Notes: a model not told the origin generated them from the letters alone. Shown: positions 8,060 to 17,593, numbered from the stretch's first letter. The stretch is 64,000 nucleotides of DNA from Pseudoxanthomonas daejeonensis (GCF_010093205.1 NZ_PDWN01000007.1:1-64000), one strand, 5' to 3'. Translations and numbers: made by a program.

Positions 8060-10546
8060 TCAGTACTTCTGCTTGGTCCGCTTGGCCGGCTGGCCACGCG
8101 GAGGCGGGGGCGGCGGGCCGCCGTCGCGCTCCTTGTCCTCGACCAGGCGGAAGTCGATCTTGCGCTCCTCCAGGCTGGCCTTGAGCACGATGATCCGGAC
8201 CCGGTCGCCGAGCCGGAACTGCATGCCGCGACGCTCACCCGACAGCGTCTTGCGCACCGCGTCGAAGTGGTAGTAGTCGTGCGGCAGCTGGGTCACGTGG
8301 ACCAGGCCGTTGACCTTGGACTGGTCCAGTTCGATGAACAGACCGAAGCTGGTCACGCCGCTGATCACGCCGTCGAACTGGCCGCCGACATGCTGCTCCA
8401 TCCATGCGGCGCGGTAGCGCTCGTCGACCTCGCGCTCGGCCTCGTCGGCACGACGCTCGCGCTCGGAGCACTGCAATGCCAGCGCGGCCATGTCGCGCGG
8501 CGAATACCTGAAGGCGTCGGGCTTCTGCCTGGACAGCACGTGCTTGATCGCGCGGTGCACGAGCAGGTCCGGATAGCGGCGGATCGGCGAGGTGAAATGC
8601 GCGTAGGCCTCCAGCGCCAGGCCGAAGTGGCCGGCGTTGTCGGGCGAATAGACCGCCATGCTCTGGCTGCGCAGCAGCACCGATTCCAGCAGCGTGGCGT
8701 CGGGTCGCTCGCGCACCTTCTTCAGCAGGCGGGTGTAGTCGCCGGGCTGGACCTTGCCCCACGGCGGCAGGCTCAGCTTGAACTCCTTGAGGAACTCCAG
8801 CAGGTCGGCGTACTTGCCCTCCGGTGGCTTCTCGTGGACGCGGTACGGGGCCGGGACGTGCGCCTGGAGCAGGTGCCGCGCCGCCTCGACATTGGCCGCG
8901 ATCATGCATTCCTCGATCAGCTTGTGCGCGTCGTTGCGCACCAGCATCCCGGCCTGGGTGACCTCGCCGCGGTTGTCCAGGACGAAGCGCACCTCGGAGG
9001 ACTCGAACTCGATCGCGCCGCGCTTCTCGCGTGCCTTCGCCAGCACCTGGTAGAGCTGGTGCAGGCGCTCGACATGCGGCAGGACCGCCGTGATCTCCGC
9101 GCGCGTCTCCGCGTCGTCCTCGCCCACCGCCTTCCACACCTGCGTGTAGGTGAGCCGTGCGTGCGAGTTCATCACCGCCTCGTAGAACTTCGAGCGGGTG
9201 ACCTGGCCGTCGTGGTCGATCTGCATGTCGCAGACGAAGCACATGCGGTCGACTTTCGGATTCAGCGAGCAGATCCCGTTGGACAGGGTCTCCGGCAGCA
9301 TCGGCACGACGAAGCCGGGGAAATAGACCGAGGTGGCGCGCTTCTGCGCCTCGTCGTCCAGCGGCGTGCCGGGCCGCACGTAGTGCGACACGTCGGCGAT
9401 GGCCACGACCAGGCGGAAGCCGGCCTTGTTGACCTCGCAATAGACGGCGTCATCGAAATCCTTGGCGTCCTCGCCGTCGATGGTGACCAGCGGCGTGGCG
9501 CGCAGGTCCACGCGGTCGCCGATCATCGACGGCTCCACCGTCAGTGGCACCGCGGTCGCCTCGTCCAGTACTTCGGGCGGGAATTCGTGCGGCAGGTTGT
9601 GGCCGTGGATCGCCGCCTCGACCACCAGCGACGGGGTCAGGCTGTCGCCGAGCACCGCGACGATCCTGCCGATCGGCGGGCGGCGCGCATCCGGTGCCTG
9701 CACCAGTTCGCACACCACCAGCTGCCCGTCGCGCGCGCCACCGGTGCCGTCGGGCGGCACCTGCACGTTGCGCTGGATGCGCTTGTCGTCGGGGACGATG
9801 AAGCTGATTCCCGCCTCGGTGCCGAAGCGGCCGATCAGCCGGCTCACGCCGCGCTCGAGCACGCGGGCGATGCTGCCCTCGCGCCGTCCTTGGCGGTCGA
9901 TGCCGGTGACATTGGCCAGCACGCGGTCCCCGTGCATGGCCTTGCGCATTTCATAGGGCGCCAGGAACAGGTCGTCGCCGCCACCCGCATCCGGGCGCAG
10001 GAAGCCGAAGCCGTTGGGATTGGCGATCACCGTGCCGGAGATCAGGTTGGTGTGTTCGACCGGGGCGAAGCCGCCGCGCCGGTTCTGCACCAGCTGGCCG
10101 TCGCGGACCATCGCGCCCAGGCGCTTGCCGAGCGCATCGAAACGATCCGGCTCGGCCAGGCCCAGGGCCTGGGCCAGTTCCTCGGCCGTCTGCGGCCCGC
10201 CGGCCGCCTCCAGCGTGGCGAGGATCGATTCGCGGCTGGCGATGGGATTGGCGTAACGATCGGCTTCGCGCGCGGCGTGCGGATCGTTGAATCCCGTGCG
10301 CGGCGCGCCTTGCGGACGCGGCGACTGCGCGGAGCGGGCGCCACCGGAGCCATGCCTCGGGGCCGAGGGCGGAGGTTCGGGCATCCAGGGCGGCAGTTTC
10401 TTGCCTGGCCCCTTGCCGGCCTGCTTGCCGGAGCGCGCCTGGCCCGGCCGCGCCGCGCCCGAAGTTGACTTGTCCCCGGTCGTCCCGGCGCCCTTGCGGC
10501 CTTCGCCGCCCGTGGCTTTCCCGCCACGATTGCCTTGTTTTTTCAT
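8060..10546 (-). CDS. rnr: Ribonuclease R
   Basis: RNase R is a processive 3'-5' exoribonuclease of the RNB family that degrades structured RNA and acts in rRNA and tmRNA quality control. The 828-residue protein begins with a lysine/glycine-rich tail and a winged-helix region (RESILATLEAAGGPQTAEEL). Cold-shock domains follow, then the RNB catalytic domain (DGEDAKDFDDAVY with clustered Asp, DVSHYVRPG, SPIRRYPDLLVHR), an S1 domain (GVISGVTSFGLFIELD) and a basic, proline-rich tail. The ATG at 10546 is the first Met of the basic tail. A longer frame upstream would run through the tRNA-Leu gene and is rejected. Confidence 0.95.
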   Translation of the reverse strand: MKKQGNRGGKATGGEGRKGAGTTGDKSTSGAARPGQARSGKQAGKGPGKKLPPWMPEPPPSAPRHGSGGARSAQSPRPQGAPRTGFNDPHAAREADRYANPIASRESILATLEAAGGPQTAEELAQALGLAEPDRFDALGKRLGAMVRDGQLVQNRRGGFAPVEHTNLISGTVIANPNGFGFLRPDAGGGDDLFLAPYEMRKAMHGDRVLANVTGIDRQGRREGSIARVLERGVSRLIGRFGTEAGISFIVPDDKRIQRNVQVPPDGTGGARDGQLVVCELVQAPDARRPPIGRIVAVLGDSLTPSLVVEAAIHGHNLPHEFPPEVLDEATAVPLTVEPSMIGDRVDLRATPLVTIDGEDAKDFDDAVYCEVNKAGFRLVVAIADVSHYVRPGTPLDDEAQKRATSVYFPGFVVPMLPETLSNGICSLNPKVDRMCFVCDMQIDHDGQVTRSKFYEAVMNSHARLTYTQVWKAVGEDDAETRAEITAVLPHVERLHQLYQVLAKAREKRGAIEFESSEVRFVLDNRGEVTQAGMLVRNDAHKLIEECMIAANVEAARHLLQAHVPAPYRVHEKPPEGKYADLLEFLKEFKLSLPPWGKVQPGDYTRLLKKVRERPDATLLESVLLRSQSMAVYSPDNAGHFGLALEAYAHFTSPIRRYPDLLVHRAIKHVLSRQKPDAFRYSPRDMAALALQCSERERRADEAEREVDERYRAAWMEQHVGGQFDGVISGVTSFGLFIELDQSKVNGLVHVTQLPHDYYHFDAVRKTLSGERRGMQFRLGDRVRIIVLKASLEERKIDFRLVEDKERDGGPPPPPPRGQPAKRTKQKY

Positions 10547-10597
10547 GTCCCGATGGTACACCCCGGCCGGATCAGCACCGCGTGGAGCCGGCAGGCG

Positions 10598-10626
10598 TTG
10601 ACAAGATTTCAGGCACCCCCCAAAAT
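10598..10626 (+). promoter_or_regulatory. Sigma-70 promoter of tRNA-Leu
   Basis: A perfect -35 hexamer TTGACA (10598-10603) is separated by 17 bases from CAAAAT (10621-10626), which matches the -10 consensus at four of six positions. The mature tRNA begins 15 bases further on, a fitting distance for a short 5' leader. Confidence 0.8.
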
Positions 10627-10640
10627 GCGCGGCCTCACCT

Positions 10641-10725
<85 letters not shown>

Positions 10726-10767
10726 ACACGACGTTTCAGGCGATCCCACGGAGGACCTGGACGACTC

Positions 10768-10796
10768 AAAAAGCCCCGCGAAAGCGGGGTTTTTTG
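10768..10796 (+). terminator. Rho-independent terminator of tRNA-Leu
   Basis: The 6-bp GC stem CCCCGC/GCGGGG (10774-10779 with 10784-10789) carries a GAAA tetraloop, is preceded by five A and followed by six T. It lies 43 bases beyond the CCA end. Since it is inside the island border, it either came with the island or was captured by it. Confidence 0.9.
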
Positions 10797-10910
10797 TTGC
10801 CTGCACTCCCCTTCGTCCCGTTGCATCCCAAGCGGGCCGGGGACACGGTTAGGGAGAACGCCCGAGTCCAGCCTGGCCGCCCAGGGCACAAAATCTCCCT
10901 ACGACCGCAA

Positions 10911-11083
10911 TGCCACGCGCTGACACAGACGCGCATTCGCAACTCCAAGGCCGACGACTACCCGTTGCGGGATGGACAAGGCCTGCATGCCATCGTTACG
11001 CCTTCCGGCGACAGCGGGCGCCCGCCAAGGAAATCCACCCGGCCGCCGCCAAGTTGAAGCTCCCCCGCAACGGGTCCGCTTAA
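10911..11083 (+). pseudogene. Remnant of a P4-type tyrosine recombinase (integrase)
   Basis: Translation of 10917-11022 gives ALTQTRIRNSKADDYPLRDG followed by QGLHAIVTPSGDSGR, which resembles the N-terminal DUF4102 arm-binding domain of P4-like integrases. There is no catalytic domain. The reading then shifts frame and stops at 11081-11083. The fragment lies between the tRNA-Leu attachment site and the ars genes, where the integrase of such an island is expected. A large internal deletion is inferred. Confidence 0.75.
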
Positions 11084-11086
11084 TGT

Positions 11087-12145
11087 TCACGCCCCCTGCC
11101 GTGCGCCGATGTCGTACCAAGATCTCGTTCGATTCACGATCATGACCACGGAAAGCATCACAGGGACTTCGATCAGCACGCCGACGACGGTCGCGAGCGC
11201 TGCACCGGACTGAACTCCGAACAGGCCAACCGCTGTCGCCACCGCGAGCTCGAAGAAGTTGCTGGCGCCAATAAGCGCTGACGGCCCGGCGATTTCGTGG
11301 GCGACACCGAAGCGGCGGTTTAGCAGGTAGGCAAGTCCGGAATTGAAGTAGACCTGGATCAGGATCGGCACCGCAAGAATGGCGATGACCAATGGCTGCT
11401 CAACGATCTGTTTCCCCTGGAATCCGAACAACAACACCAGCATGGCCAGCAATGCCAGAAGCGAGACCGGTGCAAGCATTGCCAACACCGCGCCCAGACG
11501 CTTCGGGCCGCCGTGCGCCAGTAGCCAACGCCGCAACAGCGCGGCTACCGCAACTGGCACCAGGATGTAGAGACCCACCGACAGCGCAAGCGTGTCCCAC
11601 GGCACCACGATTGAAGAAAGGCCAAGCAGAAGCGCTACGAGGGGGGCGAACGCCACGACCATGATCGCGTCGTTGAGCGCGACCTGGCTCAGGGTGAAGT
11701 TTGCATTTCCGCGGCACAGGTGGCTCCATACGAAGACCATTGCCGTGCACGGCGCCGCGGCGAGCAGGATCAGCCCTGCCATGTACGAATCAACCTGGTC
11801 AGCGGGCAGCCAGTCGATGAAGACGTGGCGCAGGAAGATCCATCCCAGCAGCGCCATTGAAAACGGCTTCACCGCCCAATTGATGAACAGCGTCACGCCG
11901 ATGCCGCGCCAGTGGCGGCTGACTTGGCGCATCGCGCCGAAGTCGACCTTCATCAGCATCGGCACGATCATCAACCAGACCAGTACTGCGACCGGCAGGT
12001 TGATCTTCGCGACCTCCACCGAACCCAATCGCGCGAACGCATCCGGGAACCAGTGACCGAGGGCGGTACCGGCAAGGATGCACAGGCCGACCCAAGCGGT
12101 CAGGTAGCGCTCAAAGAACGGCATGCGCCGCGCTGGGTCAGCCAT
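11087..12145 (-). CDS. acr3: ACR3-family arsenite efflux permease
   Basis: This inner-membrane carrier extrudes arsenite. The 352-residue protein has about ten membrane segments. It keeps the ACR3 hallmarks: the essential Cys133 in LLAAAPCTAMVFVWSH and Glu299 in SALIGASNFFELAVA. It is ACR3 rather than the larger ArsB type. The start ATG at 12145 lies 8 bases inside the arsC coding region, so translation is probably coupled. It is the last gene of the arsR-arsI-arsC-acr3 operon. Confidence 0.95.
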   Translation of the reverse strand: MADPARRMPFFERYLTAWVGLCILAGTALGHWFPDAFARLGSVEVAKINLPVAVLVWLMIVPMLMKVDFGAMRQVSRHWRGIGVTLFINWAVKPFSMALLGWIFLRHVFIDWLPADQVDSYMAGLILLAAAPCTAMVFVWSHLCRGNANFTLSQVALNDAIMVVAFAPLVALLLGLSSIVVPWDTLALSVGLYILVPVAVAALLRRWLLAHGGPKRLGAVLAMLAPVSLLALLAMLVLLFGFQGKQIVEQPLVIAILAVPILIQVYFNSGLAYLLNRRFGVAHEIAGPSALIGASNFFELAVATAVGLFGVQSGAALATVVGVLIEVPVMLSVVMIVNRTRSWYDIGARQGA

Positions 12146-12665
12146 GGCCAACGGTCTCGTCTTCCGGTTGTACGAAACCGATCCGGTCGAGCGATTCCTT
12201 GAGCGCAGCGCGGTCATTCCACACCTGCGCCGGCAACGCCAGCAGAGCGAGCAGGCGTGCTTTGACGACCCGGTGCGCCTGGGCGAAGGCCTCGCGCTTG
12301 TCCTGCTCGGTGCCCTCTATCGCAGCAGGGTCGGGCAGGCCCCAGTGCGTCCGCAGGAAGTCGCCAAAAACTACCGGACAGGTTTCCGTGGCCGCCGAAT
12401 CGCAGACAGTGACCACCAGATCGATAGGTGCGGCGCCATCGGTGGCGAACTCGTCCCACGACTTGCTACGCAGCCCTGCGGCTGCAATGCCGTCGGATGC
12501 GAGCTGCTGGAGTGCGAATGGGTTAACCCGCCCGGCAGGCCGGCTGCCTGCGCTGAAGACCTCGAAGCGATGACCCGCCCATGCGCGCAGCGTGGCTTCG
12601 GCCAGAACGCTACGCGCGGAATTGCCAGTACATAGGAACAGGACGCGGATGCGATTCGGCTCCAT
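12138..12665 (-). CDS. arsC: Arsenate reductase ArsC, low-molecular-weight phosphatase type
   Basis: This enzyme reduces arsenate to arsenite, the substrate of Acr3. The 175-residue protein has the phosphatase-like P-loop with Cys12 and Arg18 (FLCTGNSARS). Two further cysteines at 88 and 96 (VTVCDSAATETCPVVF) fit the thiol-relay mechanism of this family, and the active-site region GLPDPA follows. The ATG at 12665 is preferred to a longer frame that runs into arsI. The gene lies 7 bases after arsI and overlaps acr3 by 8 bases. Confidence 0.93.
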   Translation of the reverse strand: MEPNRIRVLFLCTGNSARSVLAEATLRAWAGHRFEVFSAGSRPAGRVNPFALQQLASDGIAAAGLRSKSWDEFATDGAAPIDLVVTVCDSAATETCPVVFGDFLRTHWGLPDPAAIEGTEQDKREAFAQAHRVVKARLLALLALPAQVWNDRAALKESLDRIGFVQPEDETVGHG

Positions 12666-12672
12666 GGCGACC

Positions 12673-13161
12673 TCAGCAACAGCCAGAAGCCGGCGCACAG
12701 AAAGTCCCGCCAGCGCTTGCGCTCTGGGCCGTCTCGGCCGTCTCCGGCAGGCACGATGCGCCATTGGTGGCACAGGTCGGCTCGCCCGCGTAATAGGTCG
12801 TGGCGTCGCCCAGCGTGTGGAAGGTCTCCCAGCGGGTGCCCTGCGGATCCTCGGTCCACAGCTTGTCCGAATGGGCGTAGCAGCATGTGGCCGACTCCTC
12901 GGGCACCACTGTGCCGCCGGCTGCGGTCAAGCGCCGACCCAGCTCGCGCAGGCCAGCGTCGTCGTCCACCTGTAGGCCGAGATGATCGACGCCAGGAACA
13001 CGGCCGGTATTGGAAATTGCAAAGTTGACCCGCGGATCATCGAGCATCCACTTGGCATAGTCCGGCTTCAACACAGTGGGCTCAGTGGCGAACAGTTCGG
13101 TGTAGAAACGGATGCTTGATGCGAGGTCGGCGACGTTGAGGTGAACGTGAAAGCGGTTCAT
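12673..13161 (-). CDS. arsI: ArsI-like C-As lyase (glyoxalase/VOC fold)
   Basis: ArsI is an Fe(II)-dependent dioxygenase that cleaves the carbon-arsenic bond of trivalent organoarsenicals such as methylarsenite. The 162-residue protein shows the metal ligands His5/His7 (MNRFHVHLNV), His60 (GVDHLGLQVD) and Glu112 (RWETFHTLGD). The vicinal Cys93-Cys94 pair with nearby Lys100 (TCCYAHSDKLW) binds the trivalent arsenical in characterised ArsI proteins. A Cys-rich C-terminal tail is present. It overlaps arsR by 4 bases. Some annotations call this family cadmium-induced CadI; the arsenic operon context supports ArsI. Confidence 0.88.
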   Translation of the reverse strand: MNRFHVHLNVADLASSIRFYTELFATEPTVLKPDYAKWMLDDPRVNFAISNTGRVPGVDHLGLQVDDDAGLRELGRRLTAAGGTVVPEESATCCYAHSDKLWTEDPQGTRWETFHTLGDATTYYAGEPTCATNGASCLPETAETAQSASAGGTFCAPASGCC

Positions 13162-13496
13162 CGGGAGGCCTTCTTGCTGGGCGCGCAGGTCTGCGCAGGG
13201 CCGCAAGCGGTCACACCGCCGCAGCAGTTTTCGGTCAGGTAGTCGAGCAAGCCATTCATCTGCAGGTAGTTGGCGCGGACGCGGATAACGCGCCCTTCGC
13301 GTTGGTCATTGACCAAGGCCGCGGCACGCAGGATGTTCAGGTGGGCGGTAAGCGTCGCCGCGGGAATGTCGAGCCGTTCGCGCAGTTCGCCGACGGGCAG
13401 GCCGTCCGGTCCGGCCTGGACCAGGATGCGGAACGCGGCCAACCGAGATTCGTGGCCAAGGGCGGACAGGGCTTTCAAGGCGATCTTTGTTTCCAT
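13158..13496 (-). CDS. arsR: ArsR-family arsenite-responsive repressor
   Basis: This winged-helix repressor releases the ars promoter when As(III) binds. The 112-residue protein has the DNA-recognition helix in IPAATLTAHLNILRAAALV (about 44-62). The C-terminal cysteines Cys91, Cys92 and Cys98 have exactly the spacing of the three As-binding cysteines of the Acidithiobacillus ferrooxidans ArsR (95, 96, 102). The binding site is therefore C-terminal rather than in the DNA-binding helix as in plasmid R773 ArsR. It is the first gene of the operon. Confidence 0.94.
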   Translation of the reverse strand: METKIALKALSALGHESRLAAFRILVQAGPDGLPVGELRERLDIPAATLTAHLNILRAAALVNDQREGRVIRVRANYLQMNGLLDYLTENCCGGVTACGPAQTCAPSKKASR

Positions 13497-13530
13497 ATTT
13501 CCAGAATATAGGAATTATAAGATCGGTCAA
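13497..13530 (-). promoter_or_regulatory. Candidate ars operator/promoter
   Basis: The AT-rich stretch just upstream of the arsR start contains an imperfect inverted repeat (left half ATATTTCC, right half GGAATTAT). It is the only AT-rich patch in the area and its position suits an ArsR operator overlapping the promoter. The exact -35/-10 boxes are not clear. Confidence 0.45.
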
Positions 13531-13789
13531 GTACCCCGCGCTCGGCGCCTCGGGTCGTGGGCCGTTGATCAGCTACGAACGAGTGCTGGAACAAGGCACC
13601 CTGTCGCGAAGGCATGTGCCGCGGCGCGCACACTGACATTGGACAATGCGAGTGCCACAACGGGCTGCAAGCCAGCGCCGACCAACCGTGCTGGCTGCGC
13701 GACCGAGATCAGCACAGGGGATACAACAAGGGAGAACGTTCCACGCAACGCTCCGGACGCCTGTTATAGATCAAGTGCTTACCTCCCCT

Positions 13790-13813
13790 GTTCGAGTCCT
13801 CTCCTGGGCGCCA
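13790..13813 (+). repeat. attR: right border of the arsenic island
   Basis: This is the second copy of the 20-base tRNA-Leu 3' end (13790-13809), followed by G and CCA. No tRNA structure precedes it. The parC start lies 127 bases downstream. The G at the discriminator position differs from the functional left copy, which has the A needed by leucyl-tRNA synthetase. Confidence 0.9.
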
Positions 13814-13939
13814 TGGGAAAAATAGAAAACCCTTTCGTTGCCCGGATGCGGCGATGCCCACCGGGCAGACGCCTTCCACGGCGCCAGGCTCATCGACGCC
13901 GCGGGGTAGAATCGCGGCCTGTCCCCCGATGTGCCGCGC

Positions 13940-16189
13940 ATGACCGACCCGACCATCCGCCCCACCTTCCACGGCTTCGAACAGATCCCGCTGCGCGAGT
14001 ACGCCGAGCGCGCCTACCTGGACTATTCGATGTACGTGGTGCTGGACCGCGCCCTGCCCTTCGTCGGCGACGGGCTCAAGCCGGTGCAGCGCCGCATCAT
14101 CTACGCGATGAGCGAGCTCGGGCTCAATGCCGGCGCCAAGCCGAAGAAGTCCGCGCGCACCGTCGGCGACGTGATCGGCAAGTACCACCCCCATGGCGAT
14201 TCGGCCTGCTACGAGGCGCTGGTGCTGATGGCCCAGCCGTTCTCCTACCGCTATCCGCTGATCGAAGGCCAGGGCAACTTCGGCTCGACCGACGATCCCA
14301 AGTCGTTCGCGGCCATGCGCTACACCGAGTCCAAGCTCACGCCAATTGCCGAGGTGCTGCTGGGCGAACTGGGCCAGGGCACGGTCGACTGGGTGCCGAA
14401 CTTCGACGGCACGCTCGAGGAGCCGAGCTGGATGCCGGCACGGCTGCCGCACCTGCTGCTCAACGGCACCACCGGCATTGCGGTAGGTATGGCCACGGAC
14501 GTGCCGCCGCACAACCTCAATGAGGTGGTCAGTGCCTGCGTGCGCCTGCTCGACGATCCGGACGCCACGGTCGCGGACCTGTGCGGGCACGTGCGCGGCC
14601 CGGACTACCCGACCACCGCGGAGATCATCACCGGCGCGAACGAACTGCGCACGATGTACGAGACCGGCAACGGCAGCGTCCGCGCCCGCGGCACCTGGAT
14701 CAAGGAAGGCACCGGCAACTTCGTCGTCACCGCCCTGCCCTACCAGGTCTCGCCGTCGAAGGTGATCGAACAGATCGCCGCGCAGATGCGCGCCAAGAAG
14801 CTGCCCTGGCTGGAAGACATCCGCGACGAATCCGACCACGCCAACCCGGTGCGGGTGGTGCTGATTCCGCGCTCCAACCGCGTGGATGCCGAGCAGCTGA
14901 TGGGCCACCTGTTCGCCACCACCGACCTGGAGAAGAGCTACCGCGTCAACCTCAACATCATCGGCCTGGACGGCAAGCCGCAGGTCAAGAACCTGAAGAT
15001 GCTGCTGCAGGAATGGCTGACGTTCCGCAGCAGCACCGTCACCAAGCGCCTCAAGTATCGCCAGGAAAAGCTCGAGCGCCGGCTGCACCTGCTGGAAGGC
15101 CTGCTGGTCGCGTTCCTCAACCTGGACGAGGTGATCCGGATCATCCGCACCGAGGACGAGCCGAAGGCGGCGCTGATCGCCCGGTTCGGCCTGTCCGACG
15201 ACCAGGCCGAGTACATCCTCGAGACCAGGCTGAAGCAGCTGGCGCGCCTGGAGGAAATGAAGATCCGTGGCGAACAGGACGAGCTGGCGAAGGAACTGGA
15301 AAGGATCGTCGCCATCCTCGGCAGCCCTTCGAAGCTGAAGAAGCTGGTCAAGGACGAGCTGCTGGCGGACGCGAAGAAGTTCGGCGACGAACGTCGTTCG
15401 CCGCTGGTCCAGCGCGGCGCGGCGCAGGCCATCGACGAGAACGAGCTGGTCCCCAGCGAGCCGGTGACGGTGGTGCTGTCGGAGAAGGGCTGGATCCGCC
15501 AGGCCAAGGGCCATGACGTGGATGCCGCCGGGCTGTCCTACCGGGATGGCGACGGGCTGCTCGCCGCGGTGAAGAGCCGCAGCACGCAGCAGGTCGCGTT
15601 CCTGGATTCGCAGGGCCGCAGCTACTCCTCCGCCGCGCACAGCCTGCCCTCGGCGCGCGGCAACGGCGAACCGCTCACCGGGCGCTTCTCGCCGGCATCG
15701 GGCGCCTCGTTCCAGGCCCTGGCCAGCGGCGACAACGACAGCCGCTTCGTGCTGGCGTCTTCGCACGGCTACGGCTTCGTCACCCGCTTCGAGAACCTCA
15801 CCGGCCGCAACAAGGCCGGCAAGGCGATGCTCAACCTGACCCCGAATGCGCGCGTACTGCAGCCGGCGGCGATGGCCAATCCGGAAGCCGACCGCATCGT
15901 GGCCGTCACCAATGTCGGCCACCTGCTCGCGATCCCGGCGGGCGACCTGCCGGAACTGGACAAGGGCAAGGGCAACAAGCTGATCGACATCCCCAAGGCC
16001 AAGCTCGCCACCGAGCGCGTCGTCGCGGTAGCCGCGGTTTCACCGGGACAGACGCTGCAGGTCCGCAGCGGACAGCGCACGATGTCGCTGTCGTTCAAGG
16101 AACTCGAGGCCTATCTCGGCGCGAGGGCCACGCGGGGTGGCTTGCTGCCGCGCGGGTGGCAGAAGGTCGATGGACTCGCTGTCGAGTAG
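13940..16189 (+). CDS. parC: DNA topoisomerase IV subunit A
   Basis: ParC is the DNA-cleaving subunit of topoisomerase IV and pairs with ParE (encoded at 56.1 kb) to decatenate daughter chromosomes. The 749-residue protein carries the catalytic Tyr128 ([10 protein letters not shown]). The quinolone-resistance region [19 protein letters not shown] has Ser88 and Glu92 (E. coli Ser80/Glu84), the susceptible state. The C-terminal beta-pinwheel ends [19 protein letters not shown]. The ATG at 13940 is used; a GTG 9 bases upstream is possible. A TAGAAT at 13907-13912 may be the -10 element. The gene begins right after the arsenic island border. Confidence 0.96.
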   Translation: MTDPTIRPTFHGFEQIPLREYAERAYLDYSMYVVLDRALPFVGDGLKPVQRRIIYAMSELGLNAGAKPKKSARTVGDVIGKYHPHGDSACYEALVLMAQPFSYRYPLIEGQGNFGSTDDPKSFAAMRYTESKLTPIAEVLLGELGQGTVDWVPNFDGTLEEPSWMPARLPHLLLNGTTGIAVGMATDVPPHNLNEVVSACVRLLDDPDATVADLCGHVRGPDYPTTAEIITGANELRTMYETGNGSVRARGTWIKEGTGNFVVTALPYQVSPSKVIEQIAAQMRAKKLPWLEDIRDESDHANPVRVVLIPRSNRVDAEQLMGHLFATTDLEKSYRVNLNIIGLDGKPQVKNLKMLLQEWLTFRSSTVTKRLKYRQEKLERRLHLLEGLLVAFLNLDEVIRIIRTEDEPKAALIARFGLSDDQAEYILETRLKQLARLEEMKIRGEQDELAKELERIVAILGSPSKLKKLVKDELLADAKKFGDERRSPLVQRGAAQAIDENELVPSEPVTVVLSEKGWIRQAKGHDVDAAGLSYRDGDGLLAAVKSRSTQQVAFLDSQGRSYSSAAHSLPSARGNGEPLTGRFSPASGASFQALASGDNDSRFVLASSHGYGFVTRFENLTGRNKAGKAMLNLTPNARVLQPAAMANPEADRIVAVTNVGHLLAIPAGDLPELDKGKGNKLIDIPKAKLATERVVAVAAVSPGQTLQVRSGQRTMSLSFKELEAYLGARATRGGLLPRGWQKVDGLAVE

Positions 16190-16425
16190 TTGCTCGCTGA
16201 CGCAGCGCGCGGCGGCGCGTCGAACGCCGTCGCAAACCTGCCTGGCAGCAGCGCGGTAGAAGGTCGACGGTCTCGCTCGATCGTTGCTGCAAGGCGCGTC
16301 GCAAACCCGCGCAAGCGATGTGGCACAGGGTCGAAAACCCTGTGGTCGAATGATGCCTTGCCATCCCTCGATTCGAGGGGGGCACCAGACAGCGCGGGAC
16401 TGGCCCCGCCCTACGGGAGTAGTGG
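16150..16425. repeat. Degenerate duplicated/REP-like spacer after parC
   Basis: The 3' end of parC (GGCAGAAGGTCGATGGACTC, from about 16156) recurs in degraded form at about 16252 (GCGGTAGAAGGTCGACGGTC), and both copies are followed by related GTTGCT and CGCGTCG...GCAAACC blocks. An 8-bp hairpin (16324-16331 with 16337-16344) and a short palindrome around 16365-16380 follow. No gene is seen here. Confidence 0.4.
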
Positions 16426-17082
16426 ATGGAAGCGGATTTCTGGCTGCAGCGCTGGCAGGAAGGACGAACCGGCTTCCACCGCGCCGAGGTGATGCCGCTG
16501 CTGGAAAAGTACTGGCTGGCACTGGGTGTGCCAGCCGGCGGGCGCGTGTTCGTGCCATTGGCCGGCAAAACCCTGGACATGCACTGGCTGGCGGCGCGGG
16601 GCATGCAGGTGCTCGGCGGTGAGCTGTCCGCGCTTGCCGTCGACGCGTTCTTCGCCGAGGCCGGCCTGGCACCGGACGTGTCGGAGGACCTGGATGGCGT
16701 GCACCATCGCGCCGGCGCCATCGACCTGGTCCGTGGCGATGTGTTCGCCCTTTCGGCGGCGACGCTCGGCGCAATGGACGCGGTCTACGATCGTGCGGCG
16801 CTGATCGCACTGCCGCCTGTGATGCGCCGGCGCTACGTGGCAGAGGTATATGGAAAGCTGCCGCGCGGATGTCGTGGGCTGCTGATCACGCTCGAGTACC
16901 CGCAGGCGCAGATGGATGGGCCTCCCTTCTCGGTCGGGGAAGCCGAAGTGCGCGAACTGTTCGCGCAGGATTGGGCGGTCGAACTGCTTGAGCGAAAGGA
17001 CATCCTCGCCCACGAACCCCGCTTCAGCGACGACGGCTTGACCGCGCTGGCGACCGCCGTATACCGCCTCCAGCGCGGCTAG
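16426..17082 (+). CDS. tpm: Thiopurine S-methyltransferase
   Basis: This SAM-dependent methyltransferase methylates aromatic thiols and, in bacteria, contributes to detoxification of selenium and tellurium oxyanions. The 218-residue protein matches the bacterial TPMT family throughout: FWLQRWQEGRTGFHRAEV at the N-terminus, RVFVPLAGKTLDMHWLAARG (SAM-binding motif I), DAVYDRAALIALPP, and ITLEYPQAQMDGPPFSV. It runs convergently into bfr with a 25-base gap. Confidence 0.95.
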   Translation: MEADFWLQRWQEGRTGFHRAEVMPLLEKYWLALGVPAGGRVFVPLAGKTLDMHWLAARGMQVLGGELSALAVDAFFAEAGLAPDVSEDLDGVHHRAGAIDLVRGDVFALSAATLGAMDAVYDRAALIALPPVMRRRYVAEVYGKLPRGCRGLLITLEYPQAQMDGPPFSVGEAEVRELFAQDWAVELLERKDILAHEPRFSDDGLTALATAVYRLQRG

Positions 17083-17107
17083 TCGCTGGATCGCGGCACC
17101 AAGGCCC

Positions 17108-17593
17108 TCAACTCGCGACGGTGCCGCCGTTGATCTTCGACAGCTGGTAGTTCTCCAGGCCGATCCGCTTGATCAGGCCCAGCTGCTGCTCGAGCCACCA
17201 GGCATGATCTTCCTCGGTGTCCTTGAGCTGGGCCAGCAGCATGTCGCGGCTGACGTAGTCCTGGCGCTGCTCGCACAGCTTCATCGCCGCGGCGAGGTTG
17301 GCGCGCACCTGGTATTCGACCTTCAGGTCGGCTTCCAGCATTTCCACGACGGTCGCGCCAGGCGTGAAGGCGTGCGGACGCATGTCCGGCTCGCCCTCCA
17401 GGAACAGGATCCGGCGCAGGATGGCGTCGGCGTGCTCGGTCTCCTCCTGCATCTCGTGGCCGATCCGCTCGTACAGCGCCTTCAGGCCCTGGTCCTCGTA
17501 GCGGCGCGAATGCAGGAAATACTGGTCGCGCGCAGCCAGCTCGCCGCGCAGCAGCTCTTTCAGGCAGTCGATGACTTCGGGATGGCCTTTCAT
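17108..17593 (-). CDS. bfr: Bacterioferritin without the haem-ligand methionine
   Basis: This is an iron-storage ferritin of 161 residues, normal for Bfr. The di-iron ferroxidase ligands Glu18, Glu51 and His54 are present, with further ligands in the EVEYQ-like and [11 protein letters not shown] segments. The characteristic C-terminal [12 protein letters not shown] is also present. The haem-coordinating methionine (Met52 in E. coli Bfr) is replaced by Thr52 ([11 protein letters not shown]). The 24-mer may therefore lack haem or use another ligand. The start ATG at 17593 gives the canonical MKG N-terminus. It is divergent from the acylase gene. Confidence 0.93.
   Translation of the reverse strand: MKGHPEVIDCLKELLRGELAARDQYFLHSRRYEDQGLKALYERIGHEMQEETEHADAILRRILFLEGEPDMRPHAFTPGATVVEMLEADLKVEYQVRANLAAAMKLCEQRQDYVSRDMLLAQLKDTEEDHAWWLEQQLGLIKRIGLENYQLSKINGGTVAS

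Noticed and set aside
6740-10468. A 1242-codon open frame on the plus strand opposite rlmB, the GFA gene and rnr
   Set aside because: It is the antisense shadow of three well-supported genes in high-GC DNA; the translation is Arg/Ala/His-rich with no domain. Similar long antisense frames opposite pst, parC, bamA, asnB, dxr and parE were left out for the same reason.
14200-14230. Fluoroquinolone resistance in ParC
   Set aside because: The resistance-determining region keeps Ser and Glu at the positions equivalent to E. coli 80 and 84, so no resistance change is present.
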